Below, piece after piece: positions 21,313 through 30,952 of a stretch of 64,000 nt of DNA. Location: NCBI GenBank assembly GCA_022559985.1, contig JAFJTR010000004.1:62001-126000 (forward strand). Direction: 5' to 3'. Source of the DNA: Parastagonospora avenae f. sp. tritici 18332-5 (Eukaryota > Ascomycota > Dothideomycetes > Pleosporales > Phaeosphaeriaceae). Position 1 is the stretch's first letter; the number at the start of each line of letters is the position of its first letter. A program made the translations under genes and the position numbers. The notes beneath the pieces were generated by a model that did no database searches, was not told where the DNA came from, and saw only the letters and a program-made list of their open reading frames with translations.

Positions 21313-24300
21313 ATGTCGCCTTATTCTTTCCTTTCCACATCGTATACGCCTCACGTGTCTTCGGTGCGAGCCTACCACACTGAAGCAACAGGCCCAGATG
21401 GTGTTTCAGAGCAGCAGCGGCCGGATGAAGAGAAAGTAGACCCAGCACAGGAAACACAGGACATTGGATCACACGTTGCGAAACGCGATCGAGCCCTTCT
21501 CCTGAATGTTTATAGACACGGTATAACTGATGATTCTCCGCTACCCGAGGAATTCGAAAGGCTTCGGAAAAGCTGCAAAGTGACTGGTCCTGAGTACAAT
21601 GAATACTGGCGCCTTGTTGCTGGTACTCTATTGTGGGTCCGAGGGTACAAGGAAAAATCAAAGCTCGAGCTTGAGAAAAATCTTACGGACGCAAAGGACG
21701 CGGAAGCTACACGGTTGCGGCATATCCGGCTCATTTCGCGCTTCGGACCGGCTGAGACACGTTTCTGGAGGAGGAATCGAAGTGAAATCTTCGCAGCACT
21801 TGTGGCCGCACGCGGCGGTAATTCTGACCTTGGAGACGAGATGGACATCAACAGAGAGCCTGGGACTGGGCTCCTGACTCATGAAGATGCCAACGACAAA
21901 AAGCATGGTCTGGGTGCCCGGGCCAGGAAGCTCGCTGACGAAGTGGGGCGTCTCGAATGGCAACTGAAGTATAGCCTAGCAGAGAAGCCGTCCGGGACAA
22001 ACATGCAAGAAGATACTTTAACGCCAGGGGTGAAGCTTACAAAGCGCGCAAAATGGCGGCAGGCTAGGCGACGAAAAAGGCTAGAAGAGGCGCGTGAAGA
22101 GTGGCGTGAGGTTGAGTCCGAGTACCAAAGAATCATCCAACAGTTGGAAACGATGCACGCTGCCGAGGAGGAGCAAGTAGCCGAAGGCAAGGCGCAAAAG
22201 ATCGAGCAAGCCAAGAAATTGAAGGAGCTGGAAACAAGGAGACTTGATTTACTTGCCGAAAAGAGAGATGTTCTCAGGAGACTTCAGGAGGTGGACGAGT
22301 CTAAGGCCACAGCCCGAAAGGAACAGCGAGAAGCAAGGGACGCAAAAGAATCAGATGAAGATCTAGACGATATTCTAAAAGTGGCTGTTAAACGGGTTGA
22401 GGCAAAGAAGAACTTTGAGAACAGGATCATCAACTTGACCGAAGCGGCGATACGCAACGAGCAGGAAGAAAATTCCCGCCAGAGCAGGATTGCAGAAAGA
22501 AACAACGCACCGGCGGTTCCACGTGGCGGTCGAGCAAAGCAACCTCTCCTGAACTTGGTTCCTCAGGAGGAGGAAAGACGGGAGCCGGCAAATAGCGGCC
22601 TCGAGGAGCTCATCGCTGCGAGCGGACATAAGCTCGGTTCGACGAGCAAGTCCTGCGCCAAAGCAAGACAAGGATTGATTCCTGCTGTGTCTTCGCAGAA
22701 GCCAACAGCACCACAACAAAGCGTGGATGTCAGCGGATTGGAAGAGATTATGGCTGCGACTGGATCAGGGCTTGGCTCAACGAGCAAGTCTCCCGCGAAA
22801 GCTAGAAAGGGTTCGATTCCTGCTCAGCCTCCACTGGAGCAAGCAGTACAACAACAGATCGTGAATGTCGCTATGGCCCCTCCGTCCAAAAAGCTCTCGA
22901 GACAGAAAGATGGCCTGCATCTCAAAGTACCAGCATCAGGCAAGATACAAATTGACGAAGACCTGAGTCTCTCACTTAATGCTGGCACTGCATCATTGCA
23001 AAAACAGATCGTTGCTATGCAAGCCCGTTTGCGCGAATCATTCCCCCGCATTGACCAAGCGCCTTTTACAGTCGAAGAGAATAAGAATCGCAATACCCTG
23101 CAGTCGTGGCTCAAGGTCTTGATCAGCCGATGGGAAGCACGATCTCTTTCATCAATCGGTACGGACAAGGCAGACGCAGAACTTCAGAGTTTCTTGGATC
23201 AGATGGTGAGGGATCACAACCTGAGTAATGAGTCGGCGAAGCGCATGGCGAACAAGTGGAAGCGCATACTTCAATCGCGTGAAGCCTCAGGAAATGAGGG
23301 TTCTGGTCACGAGTTGAACGAGAACGATAAGCAGTCGCTGAAGCTAGAAGAAGAAGAGGCATTAGATGTGGCAAAGAAGTCTATCCAGGACGAAACGGAA
23401 CTAGACGGTTTGGAAAGCGCTGTGGAGAAGCAGGCAACGGTTATTGAAGACTCGCTTGACGCTTTTGACGAGGAAGAGTGGGAGAATGGTGGAATGAGTT
23501 TCTTGCGCGCGGACGACACCTATACCGAGAGTGATGCTCCAGAGGACAGCATGAGGATCACATCAATCGGCACAAACATCGAGATTGATGCTCCAGGGGG
23601 GAGTACGAAAGCTGCATTGATCAGCACGACCACCGGGAGCGATGTTTCAGAGGATAGTACGAAGCCTGCGCCAATCAGCACGCCCACCAAAAAGCCCTCT
23701 ACTTCCCCGCTTGCATCGCTCTCACGCCGCCTCTACTCCACCTCCTCCCGCCTGCCACCCAACCCCATGCTCGAGCCCGACTTAGAAAATTCGAGAGCAC
23801 CTTCAGCATCAGTAACGGCAGCAGCTTCACCTGCGCCTCACCTTCCTCACCTTACGCCATCAGGCTCAGCACAAATGGTATCAGTCTCAGCCAAAGCCCA
23901 CACCGTGCGCACAGCCATCGCCGTCGGCACAGTATACTTCACCAACCTCACCCCTCTCAACCTCATCAAAACCAACTCCCTCAAGAAAGGCGACGTCCTC
24001 GGCGTCTCCCGCATCGCAGGCATTATGGCCGCCAAGAAATGCCCCGACCTCGTCCCGCTGTGTCATCCCATCGCACTGACTAGCGTGGGCGTCGAACTGA
24101 AAGTCTTTTTCCCTGGCGAGACGGACGGCAGCTACGGCGGTGTGCACATTGAAGCACGTGTCAGCTGCACGGGCCCGACGGGCGTGGAAATGGAGGCGCT
24201 GACGAGCGTCATGGGCGCGGCGCTGAGCGTGGTGGACATGTGTAAGGCGGTGGACAGGTTTCAGCGGATTGGGGATGTGAGGGTTGTGTTGAAAGAGGGT

Positions 24301-24369
24301 GGGAAGAGTGGGGTTTGGAGGGAGGAGGGGTGGACGTCGGTTGTGCACAGGGACGATGCGGAGGATTAG
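21313..24369 (+). CDS. cnxABC: Long coiled-coil protein with C-terminal MoaC domain, second half of the cnxABC/MOCS1-like locus
   Basis: An uninterrupted frame of 1018 residues. The MoaC domain is at about 850-1005: MVSVSAKAHTVRTA, KKCPDLVPLCHP, VEMEALTSVMGA and DMCKAV hold the catalytic Lys, His, Glu and Asp. MoaC converts the cyclised GTP to cyclic pyranopterin monophosphate in mitochondria. The other 800 residues are unusual for this family. Residues 1-30 resemble a mitochondrial presequence (ending SSVRAY|HTEA). A charged coiled coil covers roughly 190-400, and a repeated unit (SGLEELIAASG / SGLEEIMAATG then LGSTSKS) sits near 425-500. A second presequence-like piece, SRRLY|STSS, lies just before MoaC. 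The region may be a foreign protein fused to MoaC or a family-specific linker. If the optional upstream intron is spliced, this is exon 3 of a fusion starting at 21245. Confidence 0.8.
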   Translation: MSPYSFLSTSYTPHVSSVRAYHTEATGPDGVSEQQRPDEEKVDPAQETQDIGSHVAKRDRALLLNVYRHGITDDSPLPEEFERLRKSCKVTGPEYNEYWRLVAGTLLWVRGYKEKSKLELEKNLTDAKDAEATRLRHIRLISRFGPAETRFWRRNRSEIFAALVAARGGNSDLGDEMDINREPGTGLLTHEDANDKKHGLGARARKLADEVGRLEWQLKYSLAEKPSGTNMQEDTLTPGVKLTKRAKWRQARRRKRLEEAREEWREVESEYQRIIQQLETMHAAEEEQVAEGKAQKIEQAKKLKELETRRLDLLAEKRDVLRRLQEVDESKATARKEQREARDAKESDEDLDDILKVAVKRVEAKKNFENRIINLTEAAIRNEQEENSRQSRIAERNNAPAVPRGGRAKQPLLNLVPQEEERREPANSGLEELIAASGHKLGSTSKSCAKARQGLIPAVSSQKPTAPQQSVDVSGLEEIMAATGSGLGSTSKSPAKARKGSIPAQPPLEQAVQQQIVNVAMAPPSKKLSRQKDGLHLKVPASGKIQIDEDLSLSLNAGTASLQKQIVAMQARLRESFPRIDQAPFTVEENKNRNTLQSWLKVLISRWEARSLSSIGTDKADAELQSFLDQMVRDHNLSNESAKRMANKWKRILQSREASGNEGSGHELNENDKQSLKLEEEEALDVAKKSIQDETELDGLESAVEKQATVIEDSLDAFDEEEWENGGMSFLRADDTYTESDAPEDSMRITSIGTNIEIDAPGGSTKAALISTTTGSDVSEDSTKPAPISTPTKKPSTSPLASLSRRLYSTSSRLPPNPMLEPDLENSRAPSASVTAAASPAPHLPHLTPSGSAQMVSVSAKAHTVRTAIAVGTVYFTNLTPLNLIKTNSLKKGDVLGVSRIAGIMAAKKCPDLVPLCHPIALTSVGVELKVFFPGETDGSYGGVHIEARVSCTGPTGVEMEALTSVMGAALSVVDMCKAVDRFQRIGDVRVVLKEGGKSGVWREEGWTSVVHRDDAED

Positions 24370-25990
24370 AGTCACGTTGTATGATACAGACTTAGCGGGT
24401 AGAAAGGCGGGGTGTGGAGAGAGAGAAAAGGTATGGAAATTGGTTCAGCACACAGAGTGACGTTGTATGATACAAGCCAAAAGTAAATAGGTATGGTGTA
24501 CGATTAGTAGAGTGTCTAGTAACGCGAGCATTCCGCGGCGTTCTTCGGGTAGATCTAGTGATTGCATATCTCATCTTCTTGCGCAACGAATCGAAAAGTT
24601 TGCTAGACAAGCCACTATCATAGCGTGCGAAACGTTGACTTGTTCAAGAGAAACCTAGCCACGCTGATCGTATGCGTTGTTATAAGACTTTGCAATCGTG
24701 GCATCTGATAAGGAAAATAAGCCCCTTTCCATCCTCGAATTTCTTGCCTCGCGATGCAGCTCTTCGACGCCTTTCTTATTCAGTTGTCTTGGTCCAGTGT
24801 ACCTGCCTGCGCTTCAAGTGACATCGAGCTCCAAACCCTCGATCACACGGGCCACAGACGAGTCGTGCGGAAACCCAAGCTGCCGCGCTTTACACTGCCC
24901 TTCACACAGGTCTAGTCCCGCTCATTCGGACTGTTTGGCCAATCGCTGATGGAAACGCAGACTTCCTGCCCTGTCACGCCTGTGCGAGATTGGTCACCGT
25001 CGTGTGCGGGTGCGGGACCGTGTTGGAGATATAAATAGGAGGGTTGTTGGAAGTGGTGGGTGAGGTTTGAGGTGGGGGAGCTGGGTTGTACGGGAATTTG
25101 CACAGTCACATTCCGTCACGGTTGTGACGTGTTGGTGGCGCTGGGATGTGTACTTGTAACTTGTGTTCTGAGTCTGAGAGCATGATTCGCCAGCCTTACG
25201 ATCATTACTGCAATGATCGAATTATCTTCGCAGTTTTTTAAGATCGCGATGCTGCAGTGCTGGGTAAATGTTTGCTGTGAATACGGCAGTGACGACTAAG
25301 ACTAGTGTGTTTGGAGCTTTGCGTCCATTCTTGCGCGAGAGATCGGCTTTCTGGGAATGACGCGCTGTACACGTCACCCACTGCATCGATTGCGGGGACT
25401 ACATATGAATCAACGCTAGTTTAATAACGTGTAATATGGCTGTTACTGTTAAGGGTAGACTCAGAACCTGCTTAAGAGGCCTCTTTCGTAGCTCATTCCT
25501 AGACAGGATCGACAGGTCCGACCAAAACTACAAATTTATGATCGATGACTGAAAGCTACTGGACAACAATGCAACCCCAGAATATTCTTATTATTACCTC
25601 AATGGCAACCGCAGCCCCAGTCCGGCTTCATGATGCAAACTTCAGTTCCCTTCCGGAACGGCCAATCGAAACGAAAATCTCGGACTTTTACACAGAGCAT
25701 TGGCCATGTGTTTCCCTGGCGTCATCTTCCATGTTGATAGACTTTATGCACTTGAAGTTCTTATGCTGGTACACCCAGTGAGTTCTTTGTTCTGGAGCTG
25801 TAGTCTACATTATCTTGTGCTCGCAATAAGCGGATCTCTCCCAGTGCAACAACTATCTGCTGGCGCAACTCGAGAGAGCTGTAACTTCGTTCTGTGTACG
25901 CCCAACGTAGAGCTATGAAAGTTAGTATGGAGCATCTCAATAATAGCCAATACCATCTTTCCCACTATCTACTTCTCAAGTCCAATCAAA
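24370..25990. other. Long intergenic region, no gene seen
   Basis: This 1.6-kb spacer has only short ORFs, such as a 54-codon one from about 24754 and one at 25545-25781. None shows a domain or a signal peptide. It marks the start of a gene-poor interval that contains the transposon. Confidence 0.4.
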
Positions 25991-26233
25991 ATGCGCGCCA
26001 AACTTATCATCTCCCTTGCCGCTGCCGCAAACGCCCGTCCCTCAATCGCCCATATCTCAACTAAGGATCCTACGTCCGTTTCTCCAGATTCGGTCACCCC
26101 ATCAACTGGGCTCACACGAGCAGCATAGATGGGCACCTCGATATTGACCCAATGTCAGCGAAGGACCCGACCATCATCCCAGGTGGCTCCCACCAACCCT
26201 CAACTGCAGTCATCAACGCGAGGCCGATGGCGC
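25991..26233 (+). pseudogene. 5' part of a putative secreted-protein gene interrupted by the hAT element
   Basis: An ATG at 25991 opens MRAKLIISLAAAANARPS, a plausible signal peptide. The frame stops at 26128 after 45 residues, but an adjacent frame stays coding-like (HLDIDPMSAKDPTIIPGG) up to the transposon edge at 26234. Beyond the element, sequence from 29208 has a frame reading NPTDDQVLEKEPIFISGGF and ending at 29433. The pieces do not join in one frame, so older frameshifts or unseen introns are required. Whether this was ever one gene is an inference. Confidence 0.3.
26226..26233 (+). repeat. Left 8-bp target-site duplication of the hAT element
   Basis: GATGGCGC directly precedes the left terminal inverted repeat and is identical to the right flank at 29200-29207. 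Eight base pairs is the normal hAT duplication length. Confidence 0.9.
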
Positions 26234-28923
26234 CACACTCCGCAACAAACAAATCAAGCAAGTATAGGCCACCATACTTGCTTGTTTGGTAGAGGCTTGG
26301 CAGAGGGAGCGTATTTGCTTGCTTGTTTGGTTGTTTGAGGAGTTATATTTGGTATATTTGCAAATATTTGGTGTTGTATAAAAGTCTTGGCGTTTTTGGT
26401 GTTGAGTTTCTGGCGGCTGCCCGACGCCTCGTGTATCGCCATAATCATCCTCTACCCAGTTTTGTATACCATACTCGCGGGCGAGCTCCTCGTCATCGAT
26501 ATTACTGTCACCGCCGTCGTCGTTGCTACGCCTGGCGTCGTCGTAGGTGTATCCGGCGCGGGTCCATGAGCGTATAAGCTGGAGGGCAGCGAGCAGCTCA
26601 CTGCCGATAGCGCGGCGCTTTGGCTTCAATAGATCGCCAAGCTCGCTAAATAGTCGCTCGCACTCACAGCTAGATGCTTGGATAGTCAGTATATCGATTG
26701 CAAAATGGCTCAATTGGGGGTATTTTGGCGCCTTCGTCATCCAGTATCGGACAGCGTTGCCATCAGCGTGATACGTTGATGTACTCCAGCTCGGCTTCCC
26801 CTCACGCCAGCGATCATACTCATCGCTGCCGCTGCTCCTGGCGCAGTTGCGGCGCACAGTGAGAGCCTCAATCACGTCTTCGATAGCGCCTGTACGAGCT
26901 AGCTGAGGTGGAGGACTAGGCGGCGCCTTTTTGTATGACCTCCACAACTCTTGAAATCCAGCGTTTGTAGCGCGTAGCCAGCCATCCTTGTGCTCCCATG
27001 AGTTCTCGCAGTAGTACTTATAGTACGGGTAGAGGCAGGTAGCAGCGTAGTATACCGGTGAGTCGTCAAGCTTGCCGTAGTACTCCTCGGCCTTCAGCCA
27101 AGCGTTGCAGAGGTTTATATGAAGGTGATCTTCAGGCGCCTCCTCGTGTGCGTCAAAAACTACATTAGCAAATGGCTCAGCTAGCTTTTAAAGTTGATCG
27201 AGTAAGTACTTAAAAACGGGTATAATGTCATAGATCGCGCCAAAGTTGCTGCCATAGTGTTTGCCACGGCTCTCTAACCTTTTTGTAGTGATTTTGAGTG
27301 GCTCCAGGCAGCGTTAATACTTAGTAATCACCGCCCAGTCAGCTGCTTGTAGCCCACCTGACCTCATCCACGCCGGTGTATCGTTCTTGATGCCACGCTG
27401 CTCCTCGTAGGCGACGCGGCTTACGTGCTTTCCAATATATAGATCAAAGCCGCCTTTGAGATAAGTTGCGCGCTCAAGGGCGTTGTAGTATAAGTTCCAG
27501 CGTGTAATAACAGGTTTGATCGGCCGAGGTATCTTAACGCGAGCGCTGGCGGGCAGGTCGTTGTTAGAGGCGAGCAGGCAGTCAGCAAAAAGCTGCTGCT
27601 GCTGTGGGGTTTTGATATAGTTGATAACGGCGAGCAGCGTGCCAAGAGCGCCATTTTTTCGCCACTGTTGCATGAGCGCCTCCTCCTCCACCTGCTCGGC
27701 ATTGTTGTTGTAGGCATCCTTATCCTTTCCGAAGAGGAGCGCTTGCCCGATATGATTGATTGTATGAGGGCCGCAGCGGAGGCGGCGCTGCGTCGGGTTG
27801 AAGTCTCCAAACTCGCGCGCTACGGCCGCGATCGTAGTGTCGTTGTTGCTAGCATTGTCGAGTACGAAGTAACCTAGCCTATCTAACGTAACGTAATCCC
27901 GTATGCCTGCAGTGTTGCAACAACAGCTGTAGCAATCGCATCACTAGAGTAGGCACCGTTGAGCTGCGGCAGAGCGATAGGCAGGTCGTGGATCTCACCT
28001 GATGCTGTGGCAAAGTGAGCAACGATCCCAAAAATGCTCCGCGTCCCTCCCTTTGTCGTCCAGCCGTCAAATCTTATGTGTATTTTGCTAGCAGCGCTGA
28101 ATAAGGCGTTGACAATCTGCAGCCGTATAGCGTGGAACAGCCGCATCGCGTAGGTTGCAACACTGCGCGGGGATCGCCACAACGCGCCCTCTGCCTCTGT
28201 ACTCACTAATCTGAAAAGCTGAAGCGTTAAAGCTCTACTAATAAGCTCTATTAGCAAGTTATTATCAAGGAGCTATAATACTAACGCGTGGCGGAAGCGC
28301 TGCACGTCGAAGTTGCCTATCGCGTTAGCTGTAGATTGTGATATTTCAAAGCCGCCGTTGATCGCCTCGCGTAGTGAGAGCTGTCCGGTCAGGCGTTTTA
28401 GTGTAGGGATTGGGCCCGTACGGCAAAGGCTATGGCCCTTAATAGGCTGGGCGAGGTGGGCAGCGGCGGAGGACGTAGCCTTTGAGCAGTCGATGATGAC
28501 GGATGGTGCTTTATGTATATGGCAGTATTTACACACCCAAAGCGGGCGTGTAGGTTGATCTATACGCAAGACGCAGTATCCGTGTGCATACACCCAGCTT
28601 TGTGTTCTCCTGGGTTGCTTTAAGGGCTTAATATAGCGACCCCCAAGCCGCTCCGAATCGAGCCTATCAAAGCTGTCGCCGCTGTTATCGATATAGCTGT
28701 TCTCAGCTGTCTCTACTGATGTTGCTACAGAGCCAGTGCTAGCGTGGCTGCCCTCGGTAGGCGCAGAAAGTGACTCTTGAGGTTGTGACTTGAGCTGCTG
28801 CCTCTCCCAAGCTTGTGAGGGTATTGTAGGTGGTGGCAGAGTTGCTGAAATTCTTAATCGCTTCGTTGTGGTTATAGTAACGTTTGACGAACGCGCGCGC
28901 CTCTGAGAAGCTCTAGGGGGCAT
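26234..28923 (-). pseudogene. hAT transposase, disrupted
   Basis: The start MPPRASQRRARSS at 28923 precedes a BED-type zinc-finger region (LWVCKYCHIHK...H). Conserved parts follow: IHIRFDGWTTKGG, GYFVLDNASNND, LRCGPHTINHI and the C-terminal dimerisation block SSCECERLFSELGDLLKPKR. In-frame stops occur at 28275 (TAG), 27316 (TAA) and 27190 (TAA). A tandem TAACG duplication near 27885-27895 shifts the frame. The last frame runs out through the left inverted repeat into host DNA (stop at 26213), so the native stop has been lost or the last exon is misread. At least two stops are compatible with CAA or CAG to TAA or TAG. Confidence 0.85.
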
Positions 28924-29199
28924 AGTAGTAGGCGTCGCGATACTTGGATTGTCAAGGGATCGCGTCGCGTCGAGCGAGCTGAGGTTGATGGGGTGCTAGC
29001 AGCGTCGTTTAGGGCGAGTTCAGATGGCTGATTTAGAACACCAAAACACTAAAATCGACGCGCTCACGATCTAACAAACTGCCTAAATCTCAGCCTAAAA
29101 AAACACTAAATATTTGCAAATATTAAGATCTTTACACTTGTTTGTTTGATAAAAAAAAGCTACCTATATTTGATTCATGTTTGTTTGTTGCGGAGTCTG
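26234..29199 (-). mobile_element. hAT-superfamily DNA transposon, 2966 bp, inactive copy
   Basis: The ends are inverted repeats: CACACTCCGCAACAAACAAA on the left, and CAGACTCCGCAACAAACAAA when the right end is reverse-complemented. One mismatch in 20 and conservation of further inner bases support young ends. Both sides carry the 8-bp duplication GATGGCGC. A palindrome ATATTTGCAAATAT lies about 120 bp from the left end (26354) and about 76 bp from the right end (29110). The body is filled by one minus-strand transposase frame with a BED-like N-terminus and a hAT dimerisation C-terminus. Several nonsense codons and a small duplication disable it, so the copy could only move if another element supplies transposase. 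Confidence 0.92.
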
Positions 29200-29207
29200 G
29201 ATGGCGC
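29200..29207 (+). repeat. Right 8-bp target-site duplication of the hAT element
   Basis: GATGGCGC, identical to 26226-26233, directly follows the right inverted repeat. Confidence 0.9.
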
Positions 29208-29739
29208 TGCCAATCCTACAGATGATCAAGTGTTGGAGAAGGAACCTATTTTTATTTCAGGAGGTTTCCGTCATCTCCCTAATGAGCATCATCAGGACAG
29301 GTCGAATGAGTGGTCGGTCTTGCAAATTAGGGGAGCGAGTTTACTAGAGTTGGCGAATGTAAATGGGGCGGGACGATGCATTCTAACGTGGTTTCCTGGA
29401 CGTTTTCGCTGGCATATTTGGCAACAGACTTGAACTCATAGCCATACAAATTTAAAAATACATTCTCACAAGATGAAGCCATGCGTTTACACCAGGTCTA
29501 ATATCTATATCTTGATCCCCGCCTTCACAAGCTTCCCCTTGATACATATGTTTCAAGTCCACTCGTCGACGGATTCTTCAAGATTCCCTTCTCTGCCAAC
29601 TCGACCAGAACCTCTCAATTCGTACATCAGTACTGACAATCCGCCCCAAGCCAGGGTCCCTGAAATTCCTGCTCTTCAGACCTCCCACCGCATGAGGATC
29701 CAGCGTGTAAAATCTTCCATGGAAGGTCGAGGATAGGCT
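29208..29739. other. Spacer beyond the transposon, possible 3' remnant of the interrupted gene
   Basis: From 29200 a frame stays open to the TGA ending at 29433 (DGAANPTDDQVLEKEPIF...WHIWQQT). It may be the downstream part of the locus split by the hAT element. The rest to 29739 shows nothing else. Confidence 0.25.
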
Positions 29740-30952
29740 TTACCATTGGATGTCCCCGTAAAACTTCACCATGTCGTCAATGGAATAGGGGAATGGATAG
29801 CCTTCTTCACCAAGTTCCAAAAGCTCGCCGGTATTGCTATCCGCTCTCTTGGCAATATCTTCGTGAAGCATTTCTGGCGATTGGCCCGAGGTAGCAGATC
29901 GAGTAACCTCGAGATCGCTCGTCGCCCTTGTATTCTTCTTTCCCGTTAATTGGGTAGCACCATGTCCATTGGGCCAATACTCTCCCTCGTGTATGAATGC
30001 GGGGGGTTTATTTTTTTCGCTGGGAGGAAGCTCTTTCACCGTTTTTTCGTCGAGATAAGGCACCTGAAAGTACTTAATCTAATCAAAGACGTTAATATAC
30101 ACGCTGTTCTTCTTTCGTGGTGTAGCAAAGAGTATACTGACTTTTGTGACTTTCTTGTCCGCTGGGCGATTGCCGTCAATCAAGGTTGGAAATTCAACTT
30201 CCCACCAGATGCCATTTGCTGGCACATCCTGATCCTTCTGTAAATTGGCAGTGGTCATCACATAGACTTCTCCGGAACATTCCATTGCCATGGCCTTTGA
30301 CATGGCCATGAAGTATAATCGTCGACATCCGTTGATCTTTTTTTCGGCATCTTTTTCATCCACATCATCCCAGATGCATCTAGTTTCGGGAGTGTCCTCC
30401 CACTTGTCTGGATTAGGATAAAACTTGTTGTCATGCAAGTCCTATGAAAGATAAAAGTCAAAAAGTGTTCAGGCGCACAATTACTGGTTAGACATACCCA
30501 AATCGTTTGAAATTTGCGAGGTCCTTCAGTAGCACGTGTGCCAAGGGCTGCCCTCAACACAAAGTTGGCCTCTCTTTCTGCTGCACCTGATAGGCCAGAA
30601 GTGTAAAATAAACATGGTACCGTGCATTCCTTGGTCTTTGGGGCTCGATTTGCAAGGAATTTCTGTAACTTTTAGCATCAGAGATAGACACTTGAGTTTC
30701 CTTTCCTGAGCCACTCACATCAACAGTGGCGTCCATCATGTTCCAACAACCTGGCTTTGGCAAATGTCCTCTGCATGTATCGTCTCCGACGCCGAACTTG
30801 GCACCAAACTGGGCATTAGAAAAGATGTCTTCGGCAATGACTCCTCGTTTCTCAATTGGCCATGGGGTAAAGCCAGGTGCTTCCTCGATTGGCAAAGAAT
30901 TGGACAACTTGATGTGAATCCAGGCCAGGAGGATCCCTGATAGCACCTTCAT
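29740..30952 (-). CDS. Candidate secreted protein of unknown family, four exons
   Basis: The coding sequence is complement(join(29740..30063,30142..30441,30498..30662,30719..30952)), 340 residues. All three introns (56, 56 and 78 bp) are phase 0 with GTGAGT, GTATGT and GTCAGT donors. Residues 1-20 (MKVLSGILLAWIHIKLSNSL) fit a signal peptide. A Lys-Arg at 35-36 (PIEKR|GVI) suggests Kex2 processing of a short propeptide; another KR occurs near the C-terminus (AKRADS). Seven or so cysteines and conserved-looking blocks (ECTVPCLFYTSGL, NGCRRLYFMAMSKAM, GIWWEVEFPTL) point to a folded domain I do not recognise. A TATATAA at 31117 lies 165 bp upstream. It sits 540 bp from the hAT element. Confidence 0.7.
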
